Of a DNA stretch of 8,935 bases, positions 1 through 6,093 are shown in pieces. The DNA comes from OMOG01 sp041485845. Lineage in GTDB: Bacteria > Acidobacteriota > Terriglobia > Bryobacterales > Bryobacteraceae. The notes beneath the pieces are model-generated. The model searched no databases. It was not told the DNA's origin and saw only the letters and a list, made by a program, of their open reading frames with translations. The stretch spans positions 1 to 8,935 of the forward strand of contig JBGPKH010000360.1 of the NCBI GenBank assembly GCA_041485845.1, written 5' to 3'. The translations under genes and the position numbers were made by a program. Each line of letters starts with the position of its first letter. Within the stretch, counting starts at the first letter, position 1.

Positions 1-823
1 ATAGCCAGCCCGGCAGCGGCGACGGCGACTCCCGCCACGATCCACGGCAGCCGCTGGCGGCGCGTGCCTCCGGACATCGTCGCCGCCGCCTCCCCGGGTG
101 AGCTTGCGATCCACTCCAACGCGCGACCGAAGGCGCTGGCCGTTCCATAATTGCAGCAATCACACTGGCCGCCGACGAGCCCTCAAAGGCCCGCTTGCCG
201 GTCAGCATTTCATAGAACACCAGACCAAACGAGAAGATGTCGCTGCGCCCGTCGATTTCCCGGCCGGTCCCCTGTGCCTGCAACTGCTCGGGCGACATGT
301 AGTACAGCGTCCCCACGATCTCGTTCTTGCCCGTGAGCGCCATCGTAAGTGTCGCGTCTCTGGGCGAATCGGTCGTTTGCCCTATGCCCGCGGCCGCGAA
401 TTTCGCCAAGCCAAAGTCGAGCAGCTTCACGCCGCTCCTGGTGACCAGAATGTTAGCTGGCTTCAGGTCGCGATGCGTGATCCCCTTCTGGTGCGCGGCA
501 CCCAGAGCGTCGCAAATCTGGACAGCATATTTCAACGCCTGATCGACAGCTAAGGGTCCCCTTAGAGGCTTTCCGTCGATGTACTCCATCACGAGATAAT
601 CCGGCCCGACATCGTGGAGTGTGCAGATGTTCGAGTGGTTCAATGCGGCAACAGCGCGGGCTTCCCGCTCAAAGCGCTCAGAGAAGTGTTCGCTCGAAAC
701 TTTCACGGCGACAGTCCGGTCCAGCCGCGTGTCGCGGGCCTTGTACACCTCGCCCATGCCGCCCGCCCCAATGCGCGCAAGGATCTCGTAGGGGCCCAAC
801 AGGGTTCCGGTGGTCAGGGGCAT
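1..823 (-). CDS. Ser/Thr protein kinase (PknB/Hanks type), N-terminal part, damaged at kinase/linker junction, runs off left edge
   Basis: Eukaryotic-type kinase that phosphorylates Ser/Thr residues; family members have a cytoplasmic kinase domain, one membrane segment and often an outer sensor. Seen in the translation from ATG 823: Gly-rich loop GAGGMGEVYKA (residues 19-29), VAVK lysine K41, helix-C glutamate E54, catalytic loop HRDLKPAN (117-124), DFG (136-138), SPE (177-179) and DIFSFG (195-200). After V233 (about 121-127) the expected end of the kinase domain, including the 'RCLAKDP..RW' segment known from the family, is absent. The next recognisable sequence, ALEWIASSPGEAA then a hydrophobic stretch LPWIVAGVAVAAAGLA, lies in a different frame. 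The kinase frame itself stays open to the edge but yields an Arg-rich nonsense tail. I infer a deletion of roughly 100 bases that is not a multiple of three. No strong Shine-Dalgarno precedes the ATG. The kinase fold lacks subdomain XI, so activity is doubtful. Family call very sure; inactivation probable. Confidence 0.9.
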   Translation of the reverse strand, partial: MPLTTGTLLGPYEILARIGAGGMGEVYKARDTRLDRTVAVKVSSEHFSERFEREARAVAALNHSNICTLHDVGPDYLVMEYIDGKPLRGPLAVDQALKYAVQICDALGAAHQKGITHRDLKPANILVTRSGVKLLDFGLAKFAAAGIGQTTDSPRDATLTMALTGKNEIVGTLYYMSPEQLQAQGTGREIDGRSDIFSFGLVFYEMLTGKRAFEGSSAASVIAAIMERPAPSVARWSGSQAHPGRRRRRCPEARAASGCRGSWRESPSPLPGWL

Positions 824-870
824 GAGTGTCAAATGATTCTACCGCGCCAGAACGTGGACATGGTGAGATC

Positions 871-1053
871 TCATTCACGGACCCTCCGGATGTTTGACAA
901 GGAGGTCTTGGCGGCGGCTTCTTCCACCCAGGCGCCGCGGTATTCTTGCCAGCCAGGATCCGCTGGCGGAAAGTGGTCCTTCTTTGGATGGGCCAGTCTG
1001 ACCGCGCGGGATGATGTGTGCTGCCGGATCGCTCCCGATACGTCCCGCTCACG
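871..1053 (-). pseudogene. Possible remnant of the C-terminal end of a decayed gene
   Basis: A minus-strand frame of 60 codons opens after a TGA and ends with TGA at 871-873. It has no good start codon near its beginning. Its second half looks protein-like: AHPKKDHFPP followed by GWQEYRGAWVEEAAAK and TSLSNIRRVRE at the end. The 'AHPxxxHFxP' pattern is faintly like the AHPTPEHYLP motif of LigB/DODA-type extradiol dioxygenases, whose C-termini often end in a short 'SLSM' strand. This likeness is weak and from memory. If real, it would be the last piece of a gene whose front has been lost. It could equally be chance. Confidence 0.18.
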
Positions 1054-1330
1054 TCAAGTGGACGAGAAACGCGCTACGCGCCGATCTGCCGATTCGCCGG
1101 CTCCGGGCGTATCGTCGCCCACTCGGACAAAGCTCCCCAAACGTTCGAGGAAGTCTGGCCCCGATTAGGACCGCCAAGTCGGCTTCGGTCCGCTGACGGG
1201 CTCGCAACCGCCACTTGTGTGTCAAGCGCCCTACTGTGGGAGGAGCGCTGAACCCCGGCGGTGTTGCTAGACTTTGGAATATGAGACCTGTTACGGTGAT
1301 CGGTCGGGGTGTCCGGCTACCACAACAGGC

Positions 1331-1336
1331 AGGTGG
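1331..1336 (+). promoter_or_regulatory. Ribosome binding site that decides the aminotransferase start
   Basis: AGGTGG lies 8 bases before ATG 1345. This favours that ATG over the in-frame GTG codons at 1309 and 1333. Protein starting MKLAERMSRIG also fits the usual N-terminus of this aminotransferase family. Confidence 0.6.
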
Positions 1337-1344
1337 TGTCTAAG

Positions 1345-2528
1345 ATGAAACTGGCAGAAAGAATGAGTCGCATCGGAGTGGAATCGGCCTTCGATGTCCT
1401 GGTACGGGCTCGTGCGCTCGAGGCGCAGGGCCACAGCGTGGTTCACCTGGAAATCGGCGAACCGGATTTTCCAACTCCCGCCCACATTGTCGAAGCGGCC
1501 AAGAGGGCGCTGGATGAGGGGTGGACGCACTATGGCCCCACCCAGGGGCAGCCCGATCTGCGCGAAGCGATCGCCGCCACGGTTTCGCGTACGCGCGGAA
1601 TCTCTGTCGGGCCGCAGCACGTTTCCGTCGTGCCCGGCGGCAAGCCCATCATCTTCTTCCCCATGCTGGCGCTGCTCGAGCCCGGGGACGAAGTGATCTA
1701 TCCCAATCCGGGTTTTCCGATCTACGAATCAATGATCCGGTTCCTGGGCGCCATGCCGGTCGCGATGCCGCTCGAAGAGCGCCGCGGATTCTCGTTCGAT
1801 CTCAACTTGTTCCACGACCGCCTCAGCGACCGCACCAAGATGGTGATCCTGAATTCGCCGCAGAATCCCACCGGCGGGGTGATTCCGCGCGAAGACCTGA
1901 AAGTCCTGGCCGACCTGCTGCGCGACCGCGACGTCATGATTTTGAGCGACGAGATTACTCGCGGATCTCCTACGATGGCGAGCCGCCGGTATCGATCACG
2001 AGCTTCCCCGGGATGCTGGAGAAGACCATCATCCTGGATGGCTTCTCCAAGACTTACGCCATGACCGGCTGGCGCATGGGATACGGTGTGATGCCGACGT
2101 GGCTGGTGGAAGCCGTGACCAAGTTGATGGTGAACTCCAACTCGTGCACGGCGAGTTTCACGCAGCGCGCCGGGATCGCCGCGCTAAACGGCCCGCAGGA
2201 CTGCGTGGACCGGATGGTGGCCGAATTCCGGCGGCGGCGCGATGCCATTTGCAAAGGCCTGAACGAGATTCCGGGATTCCGCTGCGCGATACCCGGAGGC
2301 GCGTTCTATGCTTTTGCCAATGTGACGGGGACGCGTATCGACTCGAGGGAACTGGCCGATTTGCTGCTCAACGAATATGGGGTATCGTGCCTGAACGGCG
2401 GATGCTTCGGGGAGTACGGCGAAGGGTTCATTCGCTTCAGCTACGCGAATTCGCTGGCGAATTTGAATGAGGCCGTGAATCGGATCAAGAAGGCGGCGGT
2501 CCGCTGGGAAGCGGTAGCGGCGAGATAA
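1345..2528 (+). pseudogene. PLP-dependent class I/II aminotransferase (aspartate aminotransferase-like), single-base frameshift
   Basis: Fold-type I aminotransferase that would move an amino group between an amino acid and a 2-oxo acid using pyridoxal phosphate in the cytoplasm; the exact substrate cannot be read from sequence. The first frame (1345 to about 1956) gives the N-terminal arm LEIGEPDFPTP, the YGPTQGQPDLREAI segment, PNPGFPIYES, the NSPQNPTGG loop and ILSDEI ending near residue 204. The second frame (from about 1957) gives SRISYDGEPP, the PLP-lysine motif DGFSKTYAMTGWRMGY (K236 after correction), GAFYAFANV and the substrate-carboxylate Arg region EGFIRFSYA. Restoring one T in GAGATTAC (1951-1958) rebuilds the usual DEIYSRI and gives a normal 394-residue protein. 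The missing base falls in the codon of the tyrosine that hydrogen-bonds the PLP 3'-hydroxyl. As written, translation stops at 2064 without the lysine. All other motifs are intact, so this is either a sequencing error or a very recent mutation. Confidence 0.92.
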
Positions 2529-2554
2529 GGCGGGTCGGGGACCTGCCCCACGGT

Positions 2555-2582
2555 GACAGACGACAAAAACCGATCGTCTGTC
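2555..2582. terminator. Hairpin between convergent genes (possible bidirectional terminator or REP-like palindrome)
   Basis: GACAGACGA (2555-2563) and TCGTCTGTC (2574-2582) form a perfect 9-bp stem around a 10-base A-rich loop. It sits between the stop codons of the aminotransferase (2528) and the sulfatase (2595), read towards each other. Just upstream, GGGG/CCCC (2537-2549) can form a second small stem. There is no clear run of T after the stem on either strand, so a dispersed palindromic repeat of the REP kind is an alternative reading. Confidence 0.45.
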
Positions 2583-2592
2583 CCACTTACGA

Positions 2593-3999
2593 TTACGAGT
2601 ACGGGAACCAGCACGGCTCGATCTTCGCCAGGGCTCCGGTGGCTTCCTGGTTGCGCTGGATGAGGCGCTGGCGCAGTTCCTCGGCGACCTTTTGATACGG
2701 CACGCGGCCCGCCAGGTTGACGTGCTGCCAGGGATCGGCGGCGAGATCGTAGAGCATGTACTCCACGTAACGGTCGGCTGCGGCGACGGCTCGCCACCCG
2801 GGTTGTTTGGGCGCCATCGCCGCGTAGGTGTACTGCGGCGTGCGCAGGCCCCTGCCGGTGATATATTCCGACATTTCGAAAAAGACCTCGTTGCGCCAGC
2901 CCTCGGTGCGCCGGTCGAGCAGCGGTAGAAAACTGCGTCCCTGCACGGAGGCGGGCACAGGAAGTCCCACGGCTTCGAGGAGCGTTGGCGTGAAGTCGAC
3001 CTGGCTCACCAGTTCCGGGATGCGCGTGCTGCGGTTGAAACCGGGACCCTCGATGATCAACGGAATGTGAATCGAGCTTTCGTGGGGGCTGCGCTTGTAC
3101 TCCGCGTTGCGGGTTTTGAAGTGGCAGGAGTGGTCGCTGGTGAAGACCAGGATGGTGTTCTGATCGAGGCCGGTTTCGGCGAGGGTCTTGCGAATGGTTC
3201 CGACGGTCTCGTCCATTTTGGCGACGCAGGCGTAGTAGTCGGACAACTGGCTGGGCCACGATCCGGGAAGCGGCCGCAGGTCCGGCGGGATGAAGGGATT
3301 CGCATAGCGCCTGGCGTACTCCTTCGGCGGGTCGAAGGTGTCCGAATCGTTCTGATGATGCACTTCGAGATACGACAGCGTCAGCAGGAACGGCGATTTG
3401 GCGGAGCGCAGAAAACGCAGGGCGCGACCGGTCATGAAGTCGGTGCGATACTGGCCGGAGAAGTGGATCGGCTTGCCGTCGTTGTCGAAGAGATCGCCCT
3501 CATAGGCGTGGGAGGTGTGCTCGAGCGCATTCGCGGCTTCCCAGAGATCCAGAAATCCTCCGCGGTGCGCGGCGGCCACTGGTCCGGCATTGGCGACTCC
3601 GCCATCGGGCGCGAGGTGCCACTTGCCGATGTAGTTGGCGGAGTAGCCCTCGCGCCGCAGCACGGTGGCCAGAGTGGTGGCATTCTCGGGCAGGCCGATG
3701 GCATTGCGCCAGACGCCGTGGCGGCTGGGATACTGCCCGGTGAAGATGCTGCCGCGCGCCGGAGCGCAGACCGGCTGGTTGCAGATCGCCGATTGGAAGA
3801 GGACGCCGCGCCCGGCCATGCGGTCGAGGTTGGGCGTCAGGTTCATGGGATTAAGACCCATGGCTCCGATGCAGTCCCAGCGGAACTGGTCGGAGATGAT
3901 CAGGATGATGTTGGGGCGCTTCCCGTTGCTGGCGGTCTGCGCCAGTGCGGCGGCGGAGGCCTGCATGGCGGCCAGCAATTCCCGGCGTGTGGGTCTCAT
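2593..3999 (-). CDS. Sulfatase, S1 (formylglycine-dependent) family, Tat-exported
   Basis: Hydrolyses a sulfate ester, probably on a polysaccharide or other organic sulfate outside the cytoplasm; substrate unknown. The 468-residue length is typical for the family. The N-terminus TRRELLAAMQASAAALAQTA has a twin-arginine followed by a hydrophobic stretch, so a Tat signal is likely. Metal ligand D37 lies in IISDQFRWD. The sulfatase signature is CAPARGSIFTGQYPSRHG, with C78-x-P-x-R82, where the Cys must be converted to formylglycine by a sulfatase-modifying enzyme not found in this window. GKWHL (K126, H128) and the second metal site TSDHSCHFKTRNAEYKRSPH follow. In this site the usual 'DHG' is DHS, a small departure. 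The C-terminal part has FTPTLLEAVGLP and LYDLAADPWQ, both usual. Start ATG 3999 has a weak ribosome site but fits the signal peptide. A candidate promoter lies 40 bases upstream. The gene is divergent from the unknown gene at 4159. Nothing suggests damage. Confidence 0.95.
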   Translation of the reverse strand: MRPTRRELLAAMQASAAALAQTASNGKRPNIILIISDQFRWDCIGAMGLNPMNLTPNLDRMAGRGVLFQSAICNQPVCAPARGSIFTGQYPSRHGVWRNAIGLPENATTLATVLRREGYSANYIGKWHLAPDGGVANAGPVAAAHRGGFLDLWEAANALEHTSHAYEGDLFDNDGKPIHFSGQYRTDFMTGRALRFLRSAKSPFLLTLSYLEVHHQNDSDTFDPPKEYARRYANPFIPPDLRPLPGSWPSQLSDYYACVAKMDETVGTIRKTLAETGLDQNTILVFTSDHSCHFKTRNAEYKRSPHESSIHIPLIIEGPGFNRSTRIPELVSQVDFTPTLLEAVGLPVPASVQGRSFLPLLDRRTEGWRNEVFFEMSEYITGRGLRTPQYTYAAMAPKQPGWRAVAAADRYVEYMLYDLAADPWQHVNLAGRVPYQKVAEELRQRLIQRNQEATGALAKIEPCWFPYS

Positions 4000-4039
4000 T
4001 TCTAAGCAGTATGCCTGTTGACGAAGGCAATCGCAATGA

Positions 4040-4067
4040 GGTATACCTTACGATTTACCCAAATCAA
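4040..4067 (-). promoter_or_regulatory. Candidate sigma-70-type promoter for the sulfatase
   Basis: On the minus strand a TTGATT box (4062-4067) and a TATACC box (4040-4045) are 16 bases apart, each matching four of six consensus positions. Transcription would begin near 4033, giving a leader of about 35 bases before ATG 3999. The -10 box lies in a short palindrome, GGTATACC. Confidence 0.4.
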
Positions 4068-4086
4068 TTCGGGTGAACTCCCCCAT

Positions 4087-4114
4087 TTGCGGGGGGCCCG
4101 TTCTGGTTTATAAT
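4087..4114 (+). promoter_or_regulatory. Candidate sigma-70-type promoter for the 4159 gene
   Basis: A perfect TATAAT (4109-4114) is preceded at 16 bases by TTGCGG (4087-4092), a weak -35 box. A C-run/G-run inverted repeat (about 4080-4096, CCCCC/GGGGG) overlaps the -35 area and might be a binding site or simply GC-rich spacer. Transcription would begin near 4121, about 38 bases before the start codon. Confidence 0.5.
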
Positions 4115-4126
4115 CGCGTAATCTAG

Positions 4127-4158
4127 TAGTAGCAGGACCCGATGTAGTAATAGGACCC
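4127..4158 (+). repeat. Imperfect tandem duplication of the translation start region
   Basis: TAGTAGCAGGACCC (4127-4140) and TAGTAATAGGACCC (4145-4158) match at 12 of 14 positions with an 18-base period. Each copy is followed by an ATG: the first by GATG, leading directly into a TAG stop (ATG 4142, TAG 4145), the second by the real start at 4159. The AGGA in each copy is the only Shine-Dalgarno-like sequence, and it is very close to its ATG (3-4 bases). Confidence 0.6.
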
Positions 4159-4539
4159 ATGATTACGACAACGGCGCCGGAAATTCCGCAGCTATTCGAG
4201 CCGAGTCCTCACCTTAGCGATGCCGTGAACCGGAACATCGTGCAGTCGGAGATTGAAGGGGGCGTCCACCTGCGCGATGTGGAACCGGGGACGGTTCTGG
4301 AGATCGAAACCGAGAACCGGGCGTACACCATTCAGTATCAGGGTCTGGGCCAGGCGCTGATTTCCGGACATCCGGTGTTTTGCCCCGAGCCGATCCTGGT
4401 GACGATTCATGGTTCCACGTGGGGCGGGTCGATGATCAAGACGGGGTATATCGGGCGCGGCATGCGCCTGGAATTCGGCCATCCGGCGTACCTGCCGATC
4501 ACCACGTCCATCATTCGCCAGGTGCGTGCAGCGGCGTAG
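4159..4539 (+). CDS. Small conserved protein of unknown function
   Basis: 126 residues with no signal peptide or membrane segment. I do not recognise a named domain. The C-terminal two thirds look like a compact beta-rich fold: GTVLEIETENRAYTIQYQG, then ISGHPVFCPEP, GSTWGGSMIKTGYIGRGM and TTSIIRQV at the end. The dense Gly/His/Cys/Trp pattern is what one expects of a conserved fold, and I have a general memory of similar unannotated proteins in acidobacteria. The first 35 residues are less ordered. ATG 4159 is preceded by a perfect TATAAT box and a duplicated start region; the AGGA is unusually close (3 bases). The gene is divergent from the sulfatase and ends 3 bases before the stop codon of the opposing gene at 4543. 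Function not assigned. Confidence 0.8.
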   Translation: MITTTAPEIPQLFEPSPHLSDAVNRNIVQSEIEGGVHLRDVEPGTVLEIETENRAYTIQYQGLGQALISGHPVFCPEPILVTIHGSTWGGSMIKTGYIGRGMRLEFGHPAYLPITTSIIRQVRAAA

Positions 4540-4542
4540 ACA

Positions 4543-4920
4543 TTATTTCGCGCGGGTCACGTCCAGTTTCGCAGTCTGGGTTTCTCCGTCGCGCGTCGCC
4601 TTGGCGTCGCCCGTCATGCGATCGCCGTCCACCACCAGCCTGAATTGTATCGTACGGTCGCCGTCCGTGACCTCCAATGCAATCTTGCCACCTTCAATCT
4701 TGCCTTTCTGAATGGTCTTCTGGTCATCATCGTTCGGGCCGAGAGTGCCGGTGATCTCGGTCCCCGTTTGTTTCAGCACGAGAAGCGCCGCGGATGACCT
4801 GCTTTCTCCTCCGGGTCTGGTCATATCGAAGGTGCCGGTCCATTTTCCCGTAACGTTGACGTCGGCGGCGGACAGCACGAGCGCAGACAGCAGCAATAAA
4901 CAGACGAATACTTTTTTCAT
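4543..4920 (-). CDS. Small secreted beta-strand protein, lipocalin-like pattern
   Basis: 125 residues. The N-terminus MKKVFVCLLLLSALVLSAA is a clear Sec signal peptide with cleavage near SAAD. The mature part is an alternating beta pattern: VNVTGKWTGTFDM, then ALLVLKQTGTEITGTLGPN, KIEGGKIALEV, IQFRLVVDGDRMTGDA and QTAKLDVTRAK. 'GxWxG' followed by 'L.LKQ.G..ITGTLG' is common in small exported acidobacterial proteins of unknown role; a periplasmic beta-barrel binding protein is only an inference. ATG 4920 has a strong ribosome site (GGAGGGG at 4925-4931 on the minus strand), the best in the window. The gene lies 60 bases downstream of the permease remnant on the same strand and meets the 4159 gene tail to tail. 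Confidence 0.85.
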   Translation of the reverse strand: MKKVFVCLLLLSALVLSAADVNVTGKWTGTFDMTRPGGESRSSAALLVLKQTGTEITGTLGPNDDDQKTIQKGKIEGGKIALEVTDGDRTIQFRLVVDGDRMTGDAKATRDGETQTAKLDVTRAK

Positions 4921-4981
4921 GGAACCCCTCCGAGTTGAAGACGCTGCGACGGCGGAAAAGTTCCAGGATATTGGAAGGCTC

Positions 4982-5289
4982 CTACCGCGAGCGGAGCGCT
5001 TCCAGCGGGTCCACCCGCGTGGCGCGCCACCACGGGATGCAACTGGCTGCCAGGGCGGCCGCCAGGAACAGAAGCGGTACGGCGGCGAAGGTCACGGGAT
5101 CGGTGGCATTCACGTGGTACCGCATGTTGGCGATCACCCGGGTCGGGGCTACCGCCGCCATCACCCCGACACCGATTCCCGCCAGGCTTAAGCGCAACCC
5201 CGGGCCGAGGAGCAGGGTCAGGACGCAACCGCCGCGAAGCCCGGAGTCTTGAGCGGCAAACGAACGGCGTAGCGGAGGGTGTGGAGCAT
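4982..5289 (-). pseudogene. Collapsed ABC-type permease gene of the ADOP (FtsX/MacB-like) family
   Basis: From ATG 5289 the frame reads MLHTLRYAVRLPLKTPGFAAVAS and hits TGA at 5218-5220. This is the typical beginning of acidobacterial orphan permeases (usual form 'LRYALR.LLKSPGFTAVAVLTLALGIG'). One base further the other frame continues the same protein, VLTLLLG, so one G has been lost near 5222-5225. Directly after it, without the several hundred residues usual between the two ends, comes the family's C-terminal end: LRLSLAGIGVGVMAAVA, then NATDPVTFAAVPLLFLAA and RATRVDPLEALRSR to TAG at 4982. An intact ADOP gene has about 800 codons; about 100 remain. Both ends carry an 'LGxG' sequence, so the deletion may have joined short homologous stretches. 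The product cannot work as a transporter. In the family the role is a MacB-like mechanotransmission permease, often next to a PadR regulator, which is not seen here. Confidence 0.85.
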
Positions 5290-5305
5290 ACGGACTTGCT
5301 TTCGA

Positions 5306-5707
5306 CTACAAACCCAACGTCTCGACGATTGCGTCCACGTCCGCATTCCGCACGCGCACTTGGTCTTTCATTTGTGCCGGGGCCGGGCGCTCGTCGAAGG
5401 CCTGGAAGAGTGCTATTTTGGCGATGGCGTATCGCTCCGTCGAAGAGAGCTCGCGCGCATGCGCTTCTTCCCATGAGCGGATGGCCTCGTCGCTCACCAG
5501 CACGGACGTGGTTTGCCAGGTCTTGCGGTCGGCGGAAATACTGAAGACAAATTCCACACCCCGGTCGACGCCTGAGCGGAAATCGCGGTGGCCTTCGTAG
5601 TAATACTGATACACGTAGCCGCTCTGAGCCGAGTAGGTCTTGAGGCGCCGCACGCCCGGCGTTCCCGTCAAGGGCGCGGTCTTTTTGGAAAAGAGGCTGC
5701 GAAACAC
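5306..5707 (-). CDS. Small hypothetical protein, conserved-looking, function unknown
   Basis: 133 residues from GTG 5707 (VFRSLFSKKTAPLTG at the start). The same frame is open upstream to a TTG at 5797, which would add 30 residues with a hydrophobic stretch HLLFLSIVLTLVYARILTL and give 163 residues. I prefer GTG because the protein then begins like a soluble one and a promoter-like pair falls inside the longer version; neither start has a good ribosome site. The body, RRLKTYSAQSGYVYQYYYEG, then VEFVFSISADRKTWQ and SSTERYAIAKIALFQAFDERP, is aromatic-rich and ordered and looks like a conserved domain, but I cannot name it. No catalytic motif is evident. It lies 16 bases upstream of the permease remnant on the same strand. 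Confidence 0.7.
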   Translation of the reverse strand: MFRSLFSKKTAPLTGTPGVRRLKTYSAQSGYVYQYYYEGHRDFRSGVDRGVEFVFSISADRKTWQTTSVLVSDEAIRSWEEAHARELSSTERYAIAKIALFQAFDERPAPAQMKDQVRVRNADVDAIVETLGL

Positions 5708-5731
5708 GTTTTCGGTTAAGGTTAAGATCCG

Positions 5732-5761
5732 TGCATAAACCAGGGTCAGTACTATTGACAA
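5732..5761 (-). promoter_or_regulatory. Weak promoter candidate for the 5306-5707 gene
   Basis: On the minus strand TTGTCA (5756-5761, five of six) is followed after 18 bases by TATGCA (5732-5737, three of six). If used, transcription would begin near 5725, shortly before GTG 5707, and would exclude the TTG start at 5797. Confidence 0.22.
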
Positions 5762-5879
5762 GAATAGCAGGTGGGCGGAAACTGAAGGTGGAATCAAAGC
5801 CGGTTTGTGATTCCAAGAACGCCGTCGCTGTTAGCCATCCCACCCGGGTTGGCGGGAGGTGACATATAGAACCGGGCGA

Positions 5880-5899
5880 AGATGAGGGCGGCCTCATCT
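5880..5899. repeat. Perfect hairpin in intergenic gap
   Basis: AGATGAGG (5880-5887) and CCTCATCT (5892-5899) form an 8-bp stem with a GCGG tetraloop. No T-run follows on either strand, so it is not a standard terminator. It might be an RNA structure element or an operator. Confidence 0.45.
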
Positions 5900-6093
5900 G
5901 CGGCGAGTGAACAGCTTGTACGGAGCGCTCTGAACGCTCGGAATCACCGATGCCACGCGATTTGTGGCTCAGCGCATAATGCGCATGTCGGATGACCGCC
6001 AACAGAACGTTTCAGTTCACGGATCGCAGATGACCGCCCTTTATCATTTTGTGTATCCTTCCGCGCGCCGCTCCCTGAATACGGCCCTCGTCC

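Larger units (their letters stand above)
824..1344. other. Gene-poor gap between kinase and aminotransferase
   Basis: About 520 bases between two divergent genes. Open frames exist on both strands, but their translations are Arg/Ser/Pro-rich and show no recognisable motif. The best coding-like signal is on the minus strand at 871-1053 (listed separately). The last 40 bases hold the aminotransferase ribosome binding site. No convincing sigma-70 promoter was found for either neighbour. The stretch may be old coding DNA in decay. Confidence 0.5.
5708..6093. other. Gene-poor gap with inverted repeats
   Basis: About 390 bases (296 if the TTG start at 5797 is used). Long open frames cross it, but their translations are low-complexity Arg/Ser/Pro products without motifs. 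It holds a perfect hairpin at 5880-5899, a short palindrome GCGCAT-A-ATGCGC at 5972-5984, and the duplicated nonamer ATGACCGCC (near 5993 and 6030). It may include the lost downstream part of the truncated ankyrin gene or unrelated joined DNA. Confidence 0.5.

Noticed and set aside
1950..1960. Programmed frameshift in the aminotransferase
   Set aside because: No slippery heptamer, no stimulatory hairpin recognised, and this enzyme family is not known for recoding; a lost base is simpler.
3067..4005. Plus-strand open frame of 312 codons opposite the sulfatase
   Set aside because: It is the antisense of a confidently identified gene; its Gly/Val-rich composition mirrors the codon pattern of the sulfatase.
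4079..4097. C-run/G-run inverted repeat as a terminator for the sulfatase side
   Set aside because: It lies upstream of both divergent genes, overlaps a promoter and lacks a T-run.
5880..5899. Hairpin read as an intrinsic terminator
   Set aside because: There is no T-run on either side and it is far from the end of any gene; kept only as an inverted repeat.
4917..6002. Long minus-strand open frame of 361 codons
   Set aside because: It overlaps the permease remnant and the 5306-5707 gene in another frame, is full of Arg/Pro/Gly/Ser and has no motif. It is a by-product of high GC.
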